From Massilia sp. 9096 (lineage in GTDB: Bacteria > Pseudomonadota > Gammaproteobacteria > Burkholderiales > Burkholderiaceae_D), in assembly GCF_000745265.1 (NCBI RefSeq), contig NZ_JQNN01000001.1:3348001-3412000 (forward strand): a stretch of DNA of 64,000 nt, written 5' to 3'. Below are positions 53,594 through 63,228 of this stretch, in pieces (positions within the stretch are counted from its first letter, which is position 1; the number at the start of each line of letters is the position of its first letter). The notes below the pieces were generated by a model. That model did not search any database. It had not been told where the DNA came from and was given only the letters and a program-made list of their open reading frames with translations. The position numbers and the translations under genes are program-made.

Positions 53594-54865
53594 ATGAAAA
53601 TCCTGGTAGTCGGCTCCGGCGGCCGTGAACACGCCCTGGCCTGGAAACTGGCCCAATCCGATCGCGTCCAGATGGTCTACGTCGCGCCGGGCAATGGCGG
53701 CACCGCGCGCGATTCGCGCCTGGTCAACGTCGACATCACGGACCCGGCCGCGCTGGCCGATTTCGTGGTCGCCGAGCACGTCGCCATGACCCTGGTCGGC
53801 CCCGAGCAGCCGCTGGCCGCCGGCATCGTCAACCTGTTCCGCGCACGCGGCCTGAAGGTGTTCGGCCCGACGCGCGAGGCCGCGCAGCTGGAAAGCTCGA
53901 AGGACTTCGCCAAGGCCTTCATGCACCGCCACGGCATCCCGACCGCGCAGTACCAGACCTTCACCGACGTCGCCCAGGCCCACGCCTACATCGACGCGCA
54001 GGGCGCCCCGATCGTGATCAAGGCCGACGGCCTGGCCGCCGGCAAGGGCGTGGTGGTGGCGATGACCCTGGAAGAGGCGCACCAGGCCGCCGACGACATG
54101 TTGTCCGGCAACCGCTTCGGCGATGCCGGCGCGCGCATCGTCATCGAGGAATTCCTGAGCGGCGAGGAAGCCAGCTTCATCGTCATGTGCGACGGCAAGA
54201 ACGTGCTGCCGCTGGCCACTTCGCAAGACCACAAGCGCCTCAGGGACCACGACCAGGGCCCGAACACCGGCGGCATGGGCGCTTACTCGCCGGCGCCGAT
54301 CGTGACCCCGGCCGTGCACGCGCGCGTGATGCGCGAGATCATCACCCCGACCATCCAGGGCATGGCGCGCGACGGCATCCCGTTCACCGGCTTCCTGTAC
54401 GCCGGCCTGATGATCGACGCCAACGGTGCGCCCAAGACCATCGAATTCAACTGCCGCATGGGCGACCCGGAAACCCAGCCGATCATGGCGCGCCTGAAAA
54501 GCGACTTCGTGAACGTGCTCGAGCACGCCGTCAACGGCACCCTCGACGCCGTCGAGCTGGAATGGGACCGCCGCACCGCGGTCGGGGTGGTGATGGCGGC
54601 CAACGGCTATCCGGACAACCCGTCCAAGGGCGACGTCATCGACGCCATCCCGGCCGACACGCCGGAGTCGATCACCTTCCACGCCGGCACCCGCCTGGTG
54701 GACGGCGCGCTGCAGACCGCGGGTGGCCGCGTGCTGTGCGTGGTCGGCCTGGGCGACAGCGTCAAGATGGCGCAGAAGCAGGCCTACGACACGGTCGAGA
54801 AAATCCATTTCAACGGCGCCCAGTACCGCCGCGACATCGGCTGGCGCGGCATGAAGCACAGCTGA
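53594..54865 (+). CDS. purD: phosphoribosylamine-glycine ligase
   Basis: A 423-residue cytosolic ATP-grasp enzyme that joins glycine to 5-phosphoribosylamine in purine synthesis. KILVVGSGGREHALAWKL starts the N-domain, PIVIKADGLAAGKGVVVAM is the ATP-grasp binding strand, DHDQGPNTGGMGAYSPAP and EFNCRMGDPETQPIMARL the catalytic core. Full length. It follows yebC directly and presumably shares its transcript. Confidence 0.96.
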   Translation: MKILVVGSGGREHALAWKLAQSDRVQMVYVAPGNGGTARDSRLVNVDITDPAALADFVVAEHVAMTLVGPEQPLAAGIVNLFRARGLKVFGPTREAAQLESSKDFAKAFMHRHGIPTAQYQTFTDVAQAHAYIDAQGAPIVIKADGLAAGKGVVVAMTLEEAHQAADDMLSGNRFGDAGARIVIEEFLSGEEASFIVMCDGKNVLPLATSQDHKRLRDHDQGPNTGGMGAYSPAPIVTPAVHARVMREIITPTIQGMARDGIPFTGFLYAGLMIDANGAPKTIEFNCRMGDPETQPIMARLKSDFVNVLEHAVNGTLDAVELEWDRRTAVGVVMAANGYPDNPSKGDVIDAIPADTPESITFHAGTRLVDGALQTAGGRVLCVVGLGDSVKMAQKQAYDTVEKIHFNGAQYRRDIGWRGMKHS

Positions 54866-55075
54866 TGGTGCACAGCTGATGCGGCGCACCTGACCAGGCA
54901 CACCAGGTCATCGACGGGACGGCAGCGCGAGCGCCGTCCCGTCGTCGTTTCCGGGGCCGGCGCCCGGCCGAAAGAGCGGTCCGGCGCCGATGACGCGATC
55001 GTAACCTTGCCGTCATCGTTCTGTAATCCGCGCCGCCCTAGCATGGCGGCTCGATCACTTTCGCTGAAGACCACG

Positions 55076-56191
55076 ATGACCGTCCCTCCCCGCCCCGGCG
55101 GCCCGGCCGCCCTGCTGCGCCGCACGCTCGGCTTGCGCCCCGATGCACCCGTCCTGGCGCCGCTTTGCGCCATCGCCGGCGCCGGCGCCGTGCTGGCGGC
55201 CGGCTATGCCTTTGCCGCCGGCTGGCTGACCCCGCAGCGCCTGACGCCGGCGCGCGTCATCGACGGTTTCCAGGCCGACTTCGGCCAGCACCCCGGCTTT
55301 CGCCGCAATCACGCCAAAGGGATCTGCGTGGTCGGCCATTTCGACGGCAGCGGCCTGGCCAGCGCCTACTCCAGCGCCTCGGTGTTCCAGCCGCTGCGCG
55401 TGCCGGTGATCGGCCGCTTCGCGGTCCCGGGCGGCAATCCGGCGGCGCCCGACACCGGCAGCCCGGTGCGCAGCCTGGCGCTGGAGTTCCAGCTGCCGGG
55501 CGGCGAACAGTGGCGCACCGGCATGAACAACACGCCCATCTTCGTGGTCAACACGCCGAAAGCTTTTTATGAAAACCTGCTCGCGTCGCGGCCCGATCCC
55601 GCCACCGGCAAGCCCGATCCGGCGCGCCTGAAAGCGTTCTTCGACAGCCATCCCGAGTCGGCGCCGTTCCGCGCCTGGACCAAGGCCCATCCGGGCACCT
55701 CGTCGCTGCTCAACACGGCGTTCTACAGCATCAACGCGTTCCGCTTCGTCGATGCGCACGGCCAGACGCACCCCGTGCGCTGGTCGCTGGCGCCGGAGCT
55801 GCCGGCCGCACCGCTCGAGCCCAGCCAGAAGGCCGACAAGAATGCGTTGCAGGACGACTTGCTGCGGCGCCTGGCGCAGGGTCCGGCGCGCTGGCATCTG
55901 CAGATCCAGCTGGCCGCGCCGGGCGACCCGGAAGACGATGCGACGCGTGCCTGGCCGGCCGACCGCCCGCTGGTCGACGCCGGCGTGCTGACCTTGGAAC
56001 GCGCGATCGACCAGGGCGACGGCCCCTGCCGCGACGTCAACTTCGACCCGACCATCCTGCCGCGCGGCATCCAGGTTTCCAACGACCCGCTGCTGGCGGC
56101 GCGCTCCGGGGCGTACTCGCGCTCGTACAACCTGCGCACCCACGAAGTGGCGGCGCTCCAGAACAATGCACGCCAGGGAGGCGCACAATGA
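55076..56191 (+). CDS. catalase-family peroxidase, membrane-anchored
   Basis: A 371-residue protein with an N-terminal TM anchor (~30-50, PLCAIAGAGAVLAAGYAFAA) and a shortened catalase core. FRRNHAKGICVVGHFDGSG contains the distal heme His region, FVVNTPKAFYENLLASRPDP and YYSINAF-like FYSINAFRFVDAHGQ match catalase-related peroxidases. The core is shorter than classical catalase (~480) and lacks the usual C-terminal part. It should use heme to remove peroxides in the periplasm. The next gene, cytochrome b561, overlaps its stop by 4 nt, so electrons may come from the membrane. An upstream ATG at 55043 is possible. Confidence 0.82.
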   Translation: MTVPPRPGGPAALLRRTLGLRPDAPVLAPLCAIAGAGAVLAAGYAFAAGWLTPQRLTPARVIDGFQADFGQHPGFRRNHAKGICVVGHFDGSGLASAYSSASVFQPLRVPVIGRFAVPGGNPAAPDTGSPVRSLALEFQLPGGEQWRTGMNNTPIFVVNTPKAFYENLLASRPDPATGKPDPARLKAFFDSHPESAPFRAWTKAHPGTSSLLNTAFYSINAFRFVDAHGQTHPVRWSLAPELPAAPLEPSQKADKNALQDDLLRRLAQGPARWHLQIQLAAPGDPEDDATRAWPADRPLVDAGVLTLERAIDQGDGPCRDVNFDPTILPRGIQVSNDPLLAARSGAYSRSYNLRTHEVAALQNNARQGGAQ

Positions 56192-56724
56192 CCCCGACCC
56201 GCTTTTCCTTGGCTTCGCGCCTGCTGCACTGGACCATGGCGCCGCTGCTGATCGCGATGCTGCTGGTCGGCACCGGAATGGTGGCCACGGTGTCGCACTG
56301 GCGCCTGACCTTGCTGGCGCTGCACAAGCCGCTCGGCCTGGCGCTGCTGGTGCTGGCGGTGCTGCGCCTGCTCTTGCGCCTTGCCGGCCGCACGCCGCCG
56401 CTGCCGCCATCGCTGCCGGCGCCGTTGCGCCTGGCCGCGCACGCCTCGCACTGGCTGCTGTACGCCTGCATGCTGGCAATGCCGCTGATCGGCTGGGCGA
56501 TGCTGTCGGCCGGCGGCTTCCCGCTGCCGCTGCACTTGCCCCCGCTGGGCGCGCCGGACGTGGCACCGAATGTGGCACGTTACGCGCTGCTGCGTTCGAT
56601 GCACACGCTGGTCGGCGAGCTGTTCTACCTGACCGTGATCGCCCATATCCTGGCCGGCCTGCTGCACGCGCTGCTGCTCAGGGACGGCGTGTTCCGGGCG
56701 ATCTCGCTCGGCCGCAAGCCCTGA
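56188..56724 (+). CDS. cytochrome b561 family protein
   Basis: A 178-residue inner-membrane protein with four helices and paired histidines that would hold two b-hemes (RLLHWTMAP, LALHKPLGLAL, AHASHWLLYA, SMHTLVGELFYLTVIAHI). It transfers electrons, commonly from quinol. It starts with an ATGA overlap with the catalase-family gene, so the two are translationally coupled. They probably form a peroxide-reducing electron chain. Confidence 0.85.
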   Translation: MTPTRFSLASRLLHWTMAPLLIAMLLVGTGMVATVSHWRLTLLALHKPLGLALLVLAVLRLLLRLAGRTPPLPPSLPAPLRLAAHASHWLLYACMLAMPLIGWAMLSAGGFPLPLHLPPLGAPDVAPNVARYALLRSMHTLVGELFYLTVIAHILAGLLHALLLRDGVFRAISLGRKP

Positions 56725-56817
56725 GCCTGCTTTAGGACACGGCCCGCCGTGTCCTATCCCAATCCCCCGCCGCAGTGTACAATCCCCCGTTCGATTTTCA
56801 ACACTGCCCTTTCCCAC

Positions 56818-57729
56818 ATGTCCACCCCGAATCCCAACGCCGTCAAGGCCTGGCTGCTCGACCTGCAGGCGCGCATCGTACGCGCGCTCGAAGACGTCGA
56901 CGGCAAGCCGTTCCTGCGCGACAGCTGGGAACGCCCCGAGGGCGGCGGTGGGATCTCACGCCTGATCGAGGAAGGCAACGTGATCGAGCGCGGCGGCGTC
57001 AATTTTTCCCACGTGCGCGGCCATAGCCTGCCGCCGTCGGCGATGGCCGCGCGGCCCGAGCTGGCCGGACGCGCGTGGGAAGCGATGGGCGTGTCGCTGG
57101 TATTGCATCCGCGTAACCCGTACGCGCCGACCGTGCACATGAACGTGCGCTTCTTCGAGGCCACGGCCGAGGGCAAGGAGCCGGTCTGGTGGTTCGGCGG
57201 CGGCATGGACCTGACGCCCTATTACGGCGACCTGGACGATGCGCGCCATTTCCACCAGACCTGCCACGACGCGCTGGCGCCGTTCGGCGACGAACTGCAT
57301 CCGCGCTTCAAGCGCTGGTGCGACGAGTACTTCTACCTGAAGCACCGCAAGGAAGCACGCGGCGTCGGCGGCATCTTCTTCGACGACTTCAACGAACTCG
57401 GCTTCGACGCCTCGTTCGCGCTGGTGCAACGGGTCGGCGACGGTTTCCTCGACGCCTATCTGCCGATCCTGCAACGCCGCAAGGACCGGCCGTATGGCGA
57501 GCGCGAACGCGATTTCCAGGCATATCGCCGTGGCCGCTACGTCGAGTTCAACCTGGTCTGGGACCGCGGCACGCTGTTCGGCCTGCAGTCGGGCGGGCGC
57601 ACCGAGGCGATCCTGATGTCGATGCCGCCGATCGTGAAGTGGCGCTACGACTGGCACCCGGAGCCGGGCAGCCCGGAAGCCGCGCTTTACACCGACTTCC
57701 TTCCGCACCGGGATTGGCTGGCCCGGTGA
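56818..57729 (+). CDS. hemF: oxygen-dependent coproporphyrinogen III oxidase
   Basis: A 303-residue cytosolic enzyme that decarboxylates coproporphyrinogen III to protoporphyrinogen IX in heme synthesis, using oxygen. Its signature regions are intact: [73 protein letters not shown] and [20 protein letters not shown]. Full length. nadD starts by GTGA overlap with its stop. Confidence 0.96.
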   Translation: MSTPNPNAVKAWLLDLQARIVRALEDVDGKPFLRDSWERPEGGGGISRLIEEGNVIERGGVNFSHVRGHSLPPSAMAARPELAGRAWEAMGVSLVLHPRNPYAPTVHMNVRFFEATAEGKEPVWWFGGGMDLTPYYGDLDDARHFHQTCHDALAPFGDELHPRFKRWCDEYFYLKHRKEARGVGGIFFDDFNELGFDASFALVQRVGDGFLDAYLPILQRRKDRPYGERERDFQAYRRGRYVEFNLVWDRGTLFGLQSGGRTEAILMSMPPIVKWRYDWHPEPGSPEAALYTDFLPHRDWLAR

Positions 57730-58430
57730 GTTCGACCACGAGCCGCTGCGTCGCCCTGCTGGGAGGCAGTTTCGACCCGGTGCACCGCGGCCATGTGGCG
57801 CTGGCCGGACTGTTCGCGCAGCTGTTGCATCCAGACGAGCTGCGCATCCTGCCGGCCGGCCTGCCCTGGCAAAAGAACAACGGGCTCGAAGCCTCTGACG
57901 CGGACCGCGTCGCGATGCTCGAGCTGGCTTTCCAGGATAGCGGTTTCGCGGTCATGATCGATACCCGCGAGATCGTGCGCAAGACCCCGACCTACACCGT
58001 CGAGACGCTGCGCGAACTGCGCTTTGAACTCGGCCCGGACGCTTCGATCGTATTCCTGATGGGCGCCGACCAGCTGCAGAAGCTGGACACGTGGCGCGGC
58101 TGGCGCGACTTGTTTGCGCTGGCCAATTTCGGCGTCGCCGCCCGCCCCGGCTACCGGCTCGACCATGCCGCGCTGCCGGCCGCGGTGGCGCAGGAACTGG
58201 CGGCGCGGCGCGCCACGCCCGATGAAGTGCGGGCCAGCCCGGCGGGCCGGGTCTGCCTGGCGCACACGCTGGCGGTCGACATTTCGGCCACCCAGGTGCG
58301 CGCCCTCCTGCATGCAGGCGCAGCAGGGAACCGTGACAACCCCGGCGAAAACCGGGGTACGGACCTTGGCGCGCTCCTGCCGGAGGGAGTGCTAGACTAT
58401 ATTCAACAACACAACTTATACAAGAGCTAA
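57726..58430 (+). CDS. nadD: nicotinate-nucleotide adenylyltransferase
   Basis: A 234-residue cytosolic enzyme that makes deamido-NAD from nicotinate mononucleotide and ATP. Nucleotidyltransferase motifs are [16 protein letters not shown] near the start and [12 protein letters not shown] near the end, with [18 protein letters not shown] in the middle. The GTG start overlaps the hemF stop (GTGA). Near residues ~203-213 a [11 protein letters not shown] insert is encoded by a palindrome (58339-58358) that looks like a mobile repeat. rsfS starts 1 nt inside the stop codon. Confidence 0.93.
   Translation: MSSTTSRCVALLGGSFDPVHRGHVALAGLFAQLLHPDELRILPAGLPWQKNNGLEASDADRVAMLELAFQDSGFAVMIDTREIVRKTPTYTVETLRELRFELGPDASIVFLMGADQLQKLDTWRGWRDLFALANFGVAARPGYRLDHAALPAAVAQELAARRATPDEVRASPAGRVCLAHTLAVDISATQVRALLHAGAAGNRDNPGENRGTDLGALLPEGVLDYIQQHNLYKS
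58339..58358. repeat. REP-like palindrome inside nadD
   Basis: ACCCCGG-CGAAAA-CCGGGGT is a perfect 7-bp inverted repeat that keeps the nadD frame open and adds residues between the last conserved motif and the C-terminus. It resembles the short intergenic palindromes common in high-GC proteobacteria. Confidence 0.6.
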
Positions 58431-59140
58431 TGGATATCAAGAAACTGCAAACGGTCGTCGTCGACGCACTGGAAGACGTCAAGGGCCAGGACATCGCCCT
58501 GTTCGACACGACGGGTTTGACCAGCCTGTTCGACCGCATCGCGGTCGTCTCGGGCACGTCGAATCGCCAGACCAAGGCGCTGGCCGCCTCGGTGCGCGAC
58601 AAGGTCAAGGAAGCAGGCGGCGACGTGATCGGCCTGGAAGGCGAAGACACCGGCGAATGGGTGCTGGTCGACCTGGGCGACATGATCGTCCACATCATGC
58701 AGCCGGCGATCCGCCAGTATTACCGCCTGGAAGAAATCTGGGGCGAAAAGCCGGTCAAGCTGGGCGCCGCCAAGCGCAAGTCGAGCGCCGAAGGCCAGGA
58801 AGCCGCCACCGCACCCAAAACCAGATCGAAGCACCTGGCCGCCACCCAGGACCAGCCGGAAGCCAAGCCGGTCAACGAGCGCAAGCCTGCCGCCAAGCGC
58901 GCCACCACGCTCAAGACCAGCGCCAGCGCCGCCGCCAAGGCCCCGGCCGCCAAGATCCCGACCGGCGCCAAGGTGAAGGTGGCCGTGTCCAAGACCGCCG
59001 CCGCATCGGCGGCCGCCGCCAAGGCTGCCAAGGCCGCCACGCCGAAGCGCGCCACCGCGGCCAAGACCGCTGCCGGCGAAGGCGCAGCGCCGGCCAAGAA
59101 GGTCATCCGCCGCATCAAGCCGGCCGCCGACGAAGAGTGA
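58430..59140 (+). CDS. rsfS: ribosome silencing factor RsfS with long Ala/Lys-rich tail
   Basis: The first ~115 residues are a normal RsfS domain: KLQTVVVDALEDVKGQDIAL, RQTKALAASVRDKVKEAGG and WVLVDLGDMIVHIMQPAIRQ. RsfS binds ribosomal protein uL14 and blocks subunit joining when nutrients are low. Residues ~116-236 form an extra Ala/Lys/Thr-rich tail (e.g. KTAAASAAAAKAAKAATPK) like histone H1 or AlgP. That would bind RNA or DNA non-specifically; its role is unknown. The start overlaps the nadD stop by 1 nt (TAATG), and rlmH follows 42 nt after the stop. Confidence 0.93.
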   Translation: MDIKKLQTVVVDALEDVKGQDIALFDTTGLTSLFDRIAVVSGTSNRQTKALAASVRDKVKEAGGDVIGLEGEDTGEWVLVDLGDMIVHIMQPAIRQYYRLEEIWGEKPVKLGAAKRKSSAEGQEAATAPKTRSKHLAATQDQPEAKPVNERKPAAKRATTLKTSASAAAKAPAAKIPTGAKVKVAVSKTAAASAAAAKAAKAATPKRATAAKTAAGEGAAPAKKVIRRIKPAADEE

Positions 59141-59182
59141 TCCCTTGCACGTGATCGCTTCGACGACAAGGCGCCTGTTCGC

Positions 59183-59653
59183 ATGCAGCTGATAATCGCC
59201 GCGGTCGGCCACAAGATGCCGGCCTGGATCGAGGCCGGCTTTGCGGAGTACGTCAAGCGCATGCCGCCCGAACTGCGCATCGTGCTCAAGGAAATCAAGC
59301 CGGTCGAGCGCTCCGGCAGCAAGACCGCGGCCACCGCGATGGCGCTCGAACGCGAGCGCATCGAAGCCGCTTTGCCCAAGGGCGTGCGCATCGTCGCGCT
59401 GGACGAGCGCGGCAAGGACCTGACCAGCGTCGGCCTGTCCCAGCAGCTGGAAACCTGGCAGCAGGACGGGCGCGACGTGGCCTTCCTGATCGGCGGGGCC
59501 GACGGGCTCGACCCGGAACTGAAGGCGCGCGCCGACGGCCTGATCCGCATCTCCAGCATGACCCTGCCGCATGGGGTCGTGCGCGTGATGCTGGCCGAGC
59601 AGCTGTACCGCGCCTGGACCATCACCCAGAACCATCCCTACCACCGAGTCTAG
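59183..59653 (+). CDS. rlmH: 23S rRNA (pseudouridine-1915 N3)-methyltransferase
   Basis: A 156-residue SPOUT methyltransferase that methylates pseudouridine 1915 of 23S r[22 protein letters not shown] begins it, [20 protein letters not shown] and [14 protein letters not shown] form the knot, and the C-terminus is the usual [13 protein letters not shown]. Full length. It follows rsfS as in most proteobacteria. Confidence 0.95.
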   Translation: MQLIIAAVGHKMPAWIEAGFAEYVKRMPPELRIVLKEIKPVERSGSKTAATAMALERERIEAALPKGVRIVALDERGKDLTSVGLSQQLETWQQDGRDVAFLIGGADGLDPELKARADGLIRISSMTLPHGVVRVMLAEQLYRAWTITQNHPYHRV

Positions 59654-59665
59654 CTCAACAGGCAG

Positions 59666-60286
59666 ATGAAACCTCTCGACAAGAAGATCTACCTCGCTTC
59701 GAAAAGCCCGCGCCGGCGCGAACTGCTGCGCCAGGTCGGCATCGAATTCGAACTGTTCAGCCTGCGCTCGGACCCGGCGCGCAGCGTCGACGTCAGCGAA
59801 GACGTCGACACCGGCGAGGCGCCGCTGGCCTATGTCGAGCGGGTCGCGCGCGAAAAAGGCGAGTTCGCCTGGCGCGCGCTGCACCTGCGCCGCATGCCGC
59901 TGCGCCCGGTGCTGTCGGCCGACACCACCGTCACCATCGACGGCGAGATCCTCGGCAAGCCGGCCGACGCCAGGGAAGCGGTGGCGATGCTCGAACGCCT
60001 GTCCGGCCGCACGCACCAGGTGCTGACCTCGGTCGCGCTGCACCACACCGACGTCGTCGAGCAGGTCACGCAAGTGTCCAACGTGCGCTTCGCCAAGCTC
60101 AGCCTGGACAACATCCGCGCCTACTGCGCCACGCCCGAGCCCTACGACAAGGCCGGCGCCTACGGCATCCAGGGCCTGGCGGCGCTGTTCATCGAGCACA
60201 TCGAAGGCAGCCATTCGGGCATCATGGGGCTGCCGGTATTCGAGACCGCGCAGCTGCTGCGCAAAGCCGGCATCCCCTTGCCGTGA
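59666..60286 (+). CDS. Maf-like nucleotide pyrophosphatase
   Basis: A 206-residue cytosolic protein. YLASKSPRRRELLRQVGIEF is the invariant Maf start, LSADTTVTIDGEILGKP carries the catalytic Asp, and DKAGAYGIQGLAALFIEHIE is the C-terminal signature. Maf proteins hydrolyse dTTP, UTP or modified nucleotides. It starts 12 nt after rlmH, in the conserved rsfS-rlmH-maf-rng order. Confidence 0.93.
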   Translation: MKPLDKKIYLASKSPRRRELLRQVGIEFELFSLRSDPARSVDVSEDVDTGEAPLAYVERVAREKGEFAWRALHLRRMPLRPVLSADTTVTIDGEILGKPADAREAVAMLERLSGRTHQVLTSVALHHTDVVEQVTQVSNVRFAKLSLDNIRAYCATPEPYDKAGAYGIQGLAALFIEHIEGSHSGIMGLPVFETAQLLRKAGIPLP

Positions 60287-60349
60287 CCCTGCGGCCCCGT
60301 GCCTGCGTGTATCATGGCACCCTGAACAATAAACGCACGGCCCGGCCTC

Positions 60350-61825
60350 ATGACTGAAGATATCCTGATCAATATCACGCCACAGGAAACGCGCGTCGCG
60401 CTGGTGGTGCAGGGGGCCGTGCAGGAGTTGCACATCGAGCGTACGCTGACGCGCGGCCTGGCCGGGAATGTCTACCTGGGCAAGGTCGTGCGCGTGCTGC
60501 CGGGCATGCAGTCGGCATTCATCGACATCGGCCTGGAACGCGCAGCCTTTCTGCACGTCGCCGACATCTGGGAAGCGCGCCCGCACGACAGCGCCAGCGG
60601 CGCCCCCAACGGCGCCCCGACCCCGATCGAAAAGATCCTGTTCGACGGCCAGGTCCTGACGGTGCAGGTGATCAAGGACCCGATCGGCACCAAGGGCGCG
60701 CGCCTGTCGACCCAGATCTCGATCGCCGGGCGCATGCTGGTCTACCTGCCGCAGGACAAGCACATCGGCATCTCGCAAAAGATCGAGAAGGAAGCCGAGC
60801 GCGAAGCCTTGCGCGCGCGCATGCAAGGCTTGCTGCCGCCCGAGGAAAAAGGCGGCTACATCGTGCGCACCCAGGCCGAGGAAGCTTCGGACGCCGACCT
60901 CGCCGCCGACATCGATTACCTGCGCAAGACCTGGGGCGCGATCCTCAAGGGCGCGCGTACCCTGCCCGCCACCAGCCTGCTGTACCAGGACCTGAGCCTG
61001 GCCCAGCGCGTGCTGCGCGATTTCGTGCACGACGAGACCGCGTCGATCCTGGTCGATTCGCGCGAGAACTACCTGAAACTGGTGGAATTCGCCCAGGTCT
61101 ATACGCCGAGCGTGCTGTCGCGCCTGCAGCACTACACCGGCGAGCGCCCGCTGTTCGACCTGTACGGGGTCGAGGAAGAGATCCTGCGCGCGCTGGGCCG
61201 GCGCGTCGACCTGAAATCGGGCGGCTACCTGATCGTCGACCAGACCGAGGCGATGACCACGATCGACGTGAATACCGGCGGCTTCGTCGGCGGACGCAAT
61301 TTCGCCGACACGATCTTCAAGACCAACCTGGAAGCCGCGCACGCCATCGCGCGCCAGCTGCGCCTGCGCAATTTGGGCGGGATCATCATCCTCGACTTCA
61401 TCGACATGGAAAATACCGAGCACCGCAACGCCGTATTGGCGGAGCTCAAGAAGACGCTGTCACGTGACCGCACCAAGGTGTCGGTCAGCGGCTTTTCGGC
61501 GCTCGGGCTGGTCGAGATGACGCGCAAGCGCACACGCGAGTCGCTGGCCCACATCCTGTGCGAGCCTTGCCCTGCCTGCAGCGGAAAAGGACAGGTCAAG
61601 ACATCGCGCACGATTTGCTATGAAATCCTGCGCGAACTGCTGCGCGAAGCCAAGCAGTTCAATCCGCGCGAATTCCGTATCCTAGCGTCGCAGGAAGTGG
61701 TCGATATGTTTCTCGAAGAAGAGTCGCAGCACCTGGCCATGCTGGGCGACTTCATCGGCAAGAAGATTTCGTTGCAGGTCGAGCGCGGCTATCATCAGGA
61801 ACAGTACGACGTTATCCTGATGTGA
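60350..61825 (+). CDS. rng: ribonuclease G
   Basis: A 491-residue RNase E/G-type endonuclease that matures the 16S rRNA 5' end and some mRNAs. The S1 domain (GNVYLGKVVRVLPGMQSAFI, IGLERAAFLHVADI) is at ~37-130, the catalytic Asp pair is in MTTIDVNTGGF and IIILDFIDM, and the zinc-link is CEPCPACSGKG. The length is that of RNase G, without the RNase E C-terminal scaffold. It ends the maf cluster. Confidence 0.95.
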   Translation: MTEDILINITPQETRVALVVQGAVQELHIERTLTRGLAGNVYLGKVVRVLPGMQSAFIDIGLERAAFLHVADIWEARPHDSASGAPNGAPTPIEKILFDGQVLTVQVIKDPIGTKGARLSTQISIAGRMLVYLPQDKHIGISQKIEKEAEREALRARMQGLLPPEEKGGYIVRTQAEEASDADLAADIDYLRKTWGAILKGARTLPATSLLYQDLSLAQRVLRDFVHDETASILVDSRENYLKLVEFAQVYTPSVLSRLQHYTGERPLFDLYGVEEEILRALGRRVDLKSGGYLIVDQTEAMTTIDVNTGGFVGGRNFADTIFKTNLEAAHAIARQLRLRNLGGIIILDFIDMENTEHRNAVLAELKKTLSRDRTKVSVSGFSALGLVEMTRKRTRESLAHILCEPCPACSGKGQVKTSRTICYEILRELLREAKQFNPREFRILASQEVVDMFLEEESQHLAMLGDFIGKKISLQVERGYHQEQYDVILM

Positions 61826-62108
61826 AGTTTTTACGCCAGCTTCGACGGCTGAATTGCGGGCGCTTGTCATACTGTTCAGTTATGTTGCTCGCACAGGACA
61901 GTACTATTAAAAATATGGTTGAGGGCAACGCAAAACCCTCGTTTGGACTACAATTTGTGACAATTTGCGGATTTTTAAGAGTCGGCGGTAGCGTCCAGCG
62001 TGAGCGATGCGCTTGCGCCGGCGGCCAGCTGACCGGAGTGTTGTTCGCAAATCCCGAAACATGCTGGCGGCGTCGGTGTGACAACTGGCAGGCGACCCGT
62101 AAGAGACA

Positions 62109-63212
62109 ATGAATCTACCTCTCATTCCACCCGACTTGCTCGCCAGGTCGGACAAGATACTGTTCATCGCCCACCTGGCGCTGGGCGACTATACCTATTT
62201 GCAGAACTGTTTCGAAGCGTTCGCGCGTGCCTATCCGCACCTGAAACTGGATCTGTGGGTGGATGAGGTTCGGCGCACCAGCGACGCCTCGCAATGGCCG
62301 CACCTGAAAAAGAACGTGCTGTACGATTGGCTGGCCGCCTGCGATTTCATCGACAAGGTCTACGACCAGAATTATTCGCCCGAGCTGTTCCAGGCATCGA
62401 TCAAGGACGCGCAGCAGGAGCATTACCCGATCGTGGTCTCGCTCGGCACCCTGCGCCCGCATTTCTACGCCGATCTCGCGCGCGAGATCAGCCCGAGCGG
62501 CTTCATCGCCGGCCTCAAGAAGCCGCTTGGCCTGCTCGGCATGCATCACTACTTCACCTTCCGCAAGCTGGACGCCAGCCTGAATCCTGACATCGCCGAC
62601 CGCAGCAGCGCGCCGCACATCAGCGACGTGCACGCGGAATGGTTCCGCCGCCTGTTCGGCGTCCAGATCGCGCCGAGCGAGCGCATCCCCTTCGTGCACA
62701 TTCCCGACCGCTTCGTCGAGGCGGCGCGCGCGCGCGTGGCCGAATGGGGCTTCGACGAGCGCCAGGGCAAGCTGGTGTTCATCAACCCGTTCGCCAAGAC
62801 CCGCAAGCGCTGCTGGCCGGTCGAGCGCGTGGCCCGGCTGATCCTTGAAATGCGCAACCAGCCCGGGTGGAGCGACGCCTGCTTCATCGTCAATGCGATT
62901 CCGCAGGAAGTCGGCCGCGTCAAGGCGATGCTGGTCGAAAACAAGCTGGACCGCACCGAGCTGTTCAGCGCCAACGAAAATTTCTTCCAGCTGCCGGCCA
63001 TGCTGGCCCAGTGCGACCTGATCGTCTCGGTGGAAACCGCGGTGATGCACCTGGCCAACGCGGTCGGTGTACCGGTCGTGGCCCTGATGCGCCAGAAGAC
63101 CCCGGAATGGGCGCCGGTCGACAAGGCCAACAGCACCGTCATCACCGCGCACCAGCGCCGCGACTGGGTCAAGGCGATCGAGGTCGAGGACGTGGTGCAC
63201 GCGCTGGCCTGA
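62109..63212 (+). CDS. glycosyltransferase family 9 (heptosyltransferase-like)
   Basis: A 367-residue cytosolic protein with the GT9 two-domain fold: ILFIAHLALGDYTYLQNCFE at the start and, at the C-terminus, DLIVSVETAVMHLANAVGVP with VALMRQKTPEW. Family members add heptose to lipopolysaccharide core from ADP-heptose. There are no other LPS genes in the window, so the acceptor is unknown. The gap 61826-62108 holds only a weak hairpin (GAGGG/CCCTC) after rng. Confidence 0.82.
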   Translation: MNLPLIPPDLLARSDKILFIAHLALGDYTYLQNCFEAFARAYPHLKLDLWVDEVRRTSDASQWPHLKKNVLYDWLAACDFIDKVYDQNYSPELFQASIKDAQQEHYPIVVSLGTLRPHFYADLAREISPSGFIAGLKKPLGLLGMHHYFTFRKLDASLNPDIADRSSAPHISDVHAEWFRRLFGVQIAPSERIPFVHIPDRFVEAARARVAEWGFDERQGKLVFINPFAKTRKRCWPVERVARLILEMRNQPGWSDACFIVNAIPQEVGRVKAMLVENKLDRTELFSANENFFQLPAMLAQCDLIVSVETAVMHLANAVGVPVVALMRQKTPEWAPVDKANSTVITAHQRRDWVKAIEVEDVVHALA

Positions 63213-63228
63213 TCGGCAAGGAAGGCGC

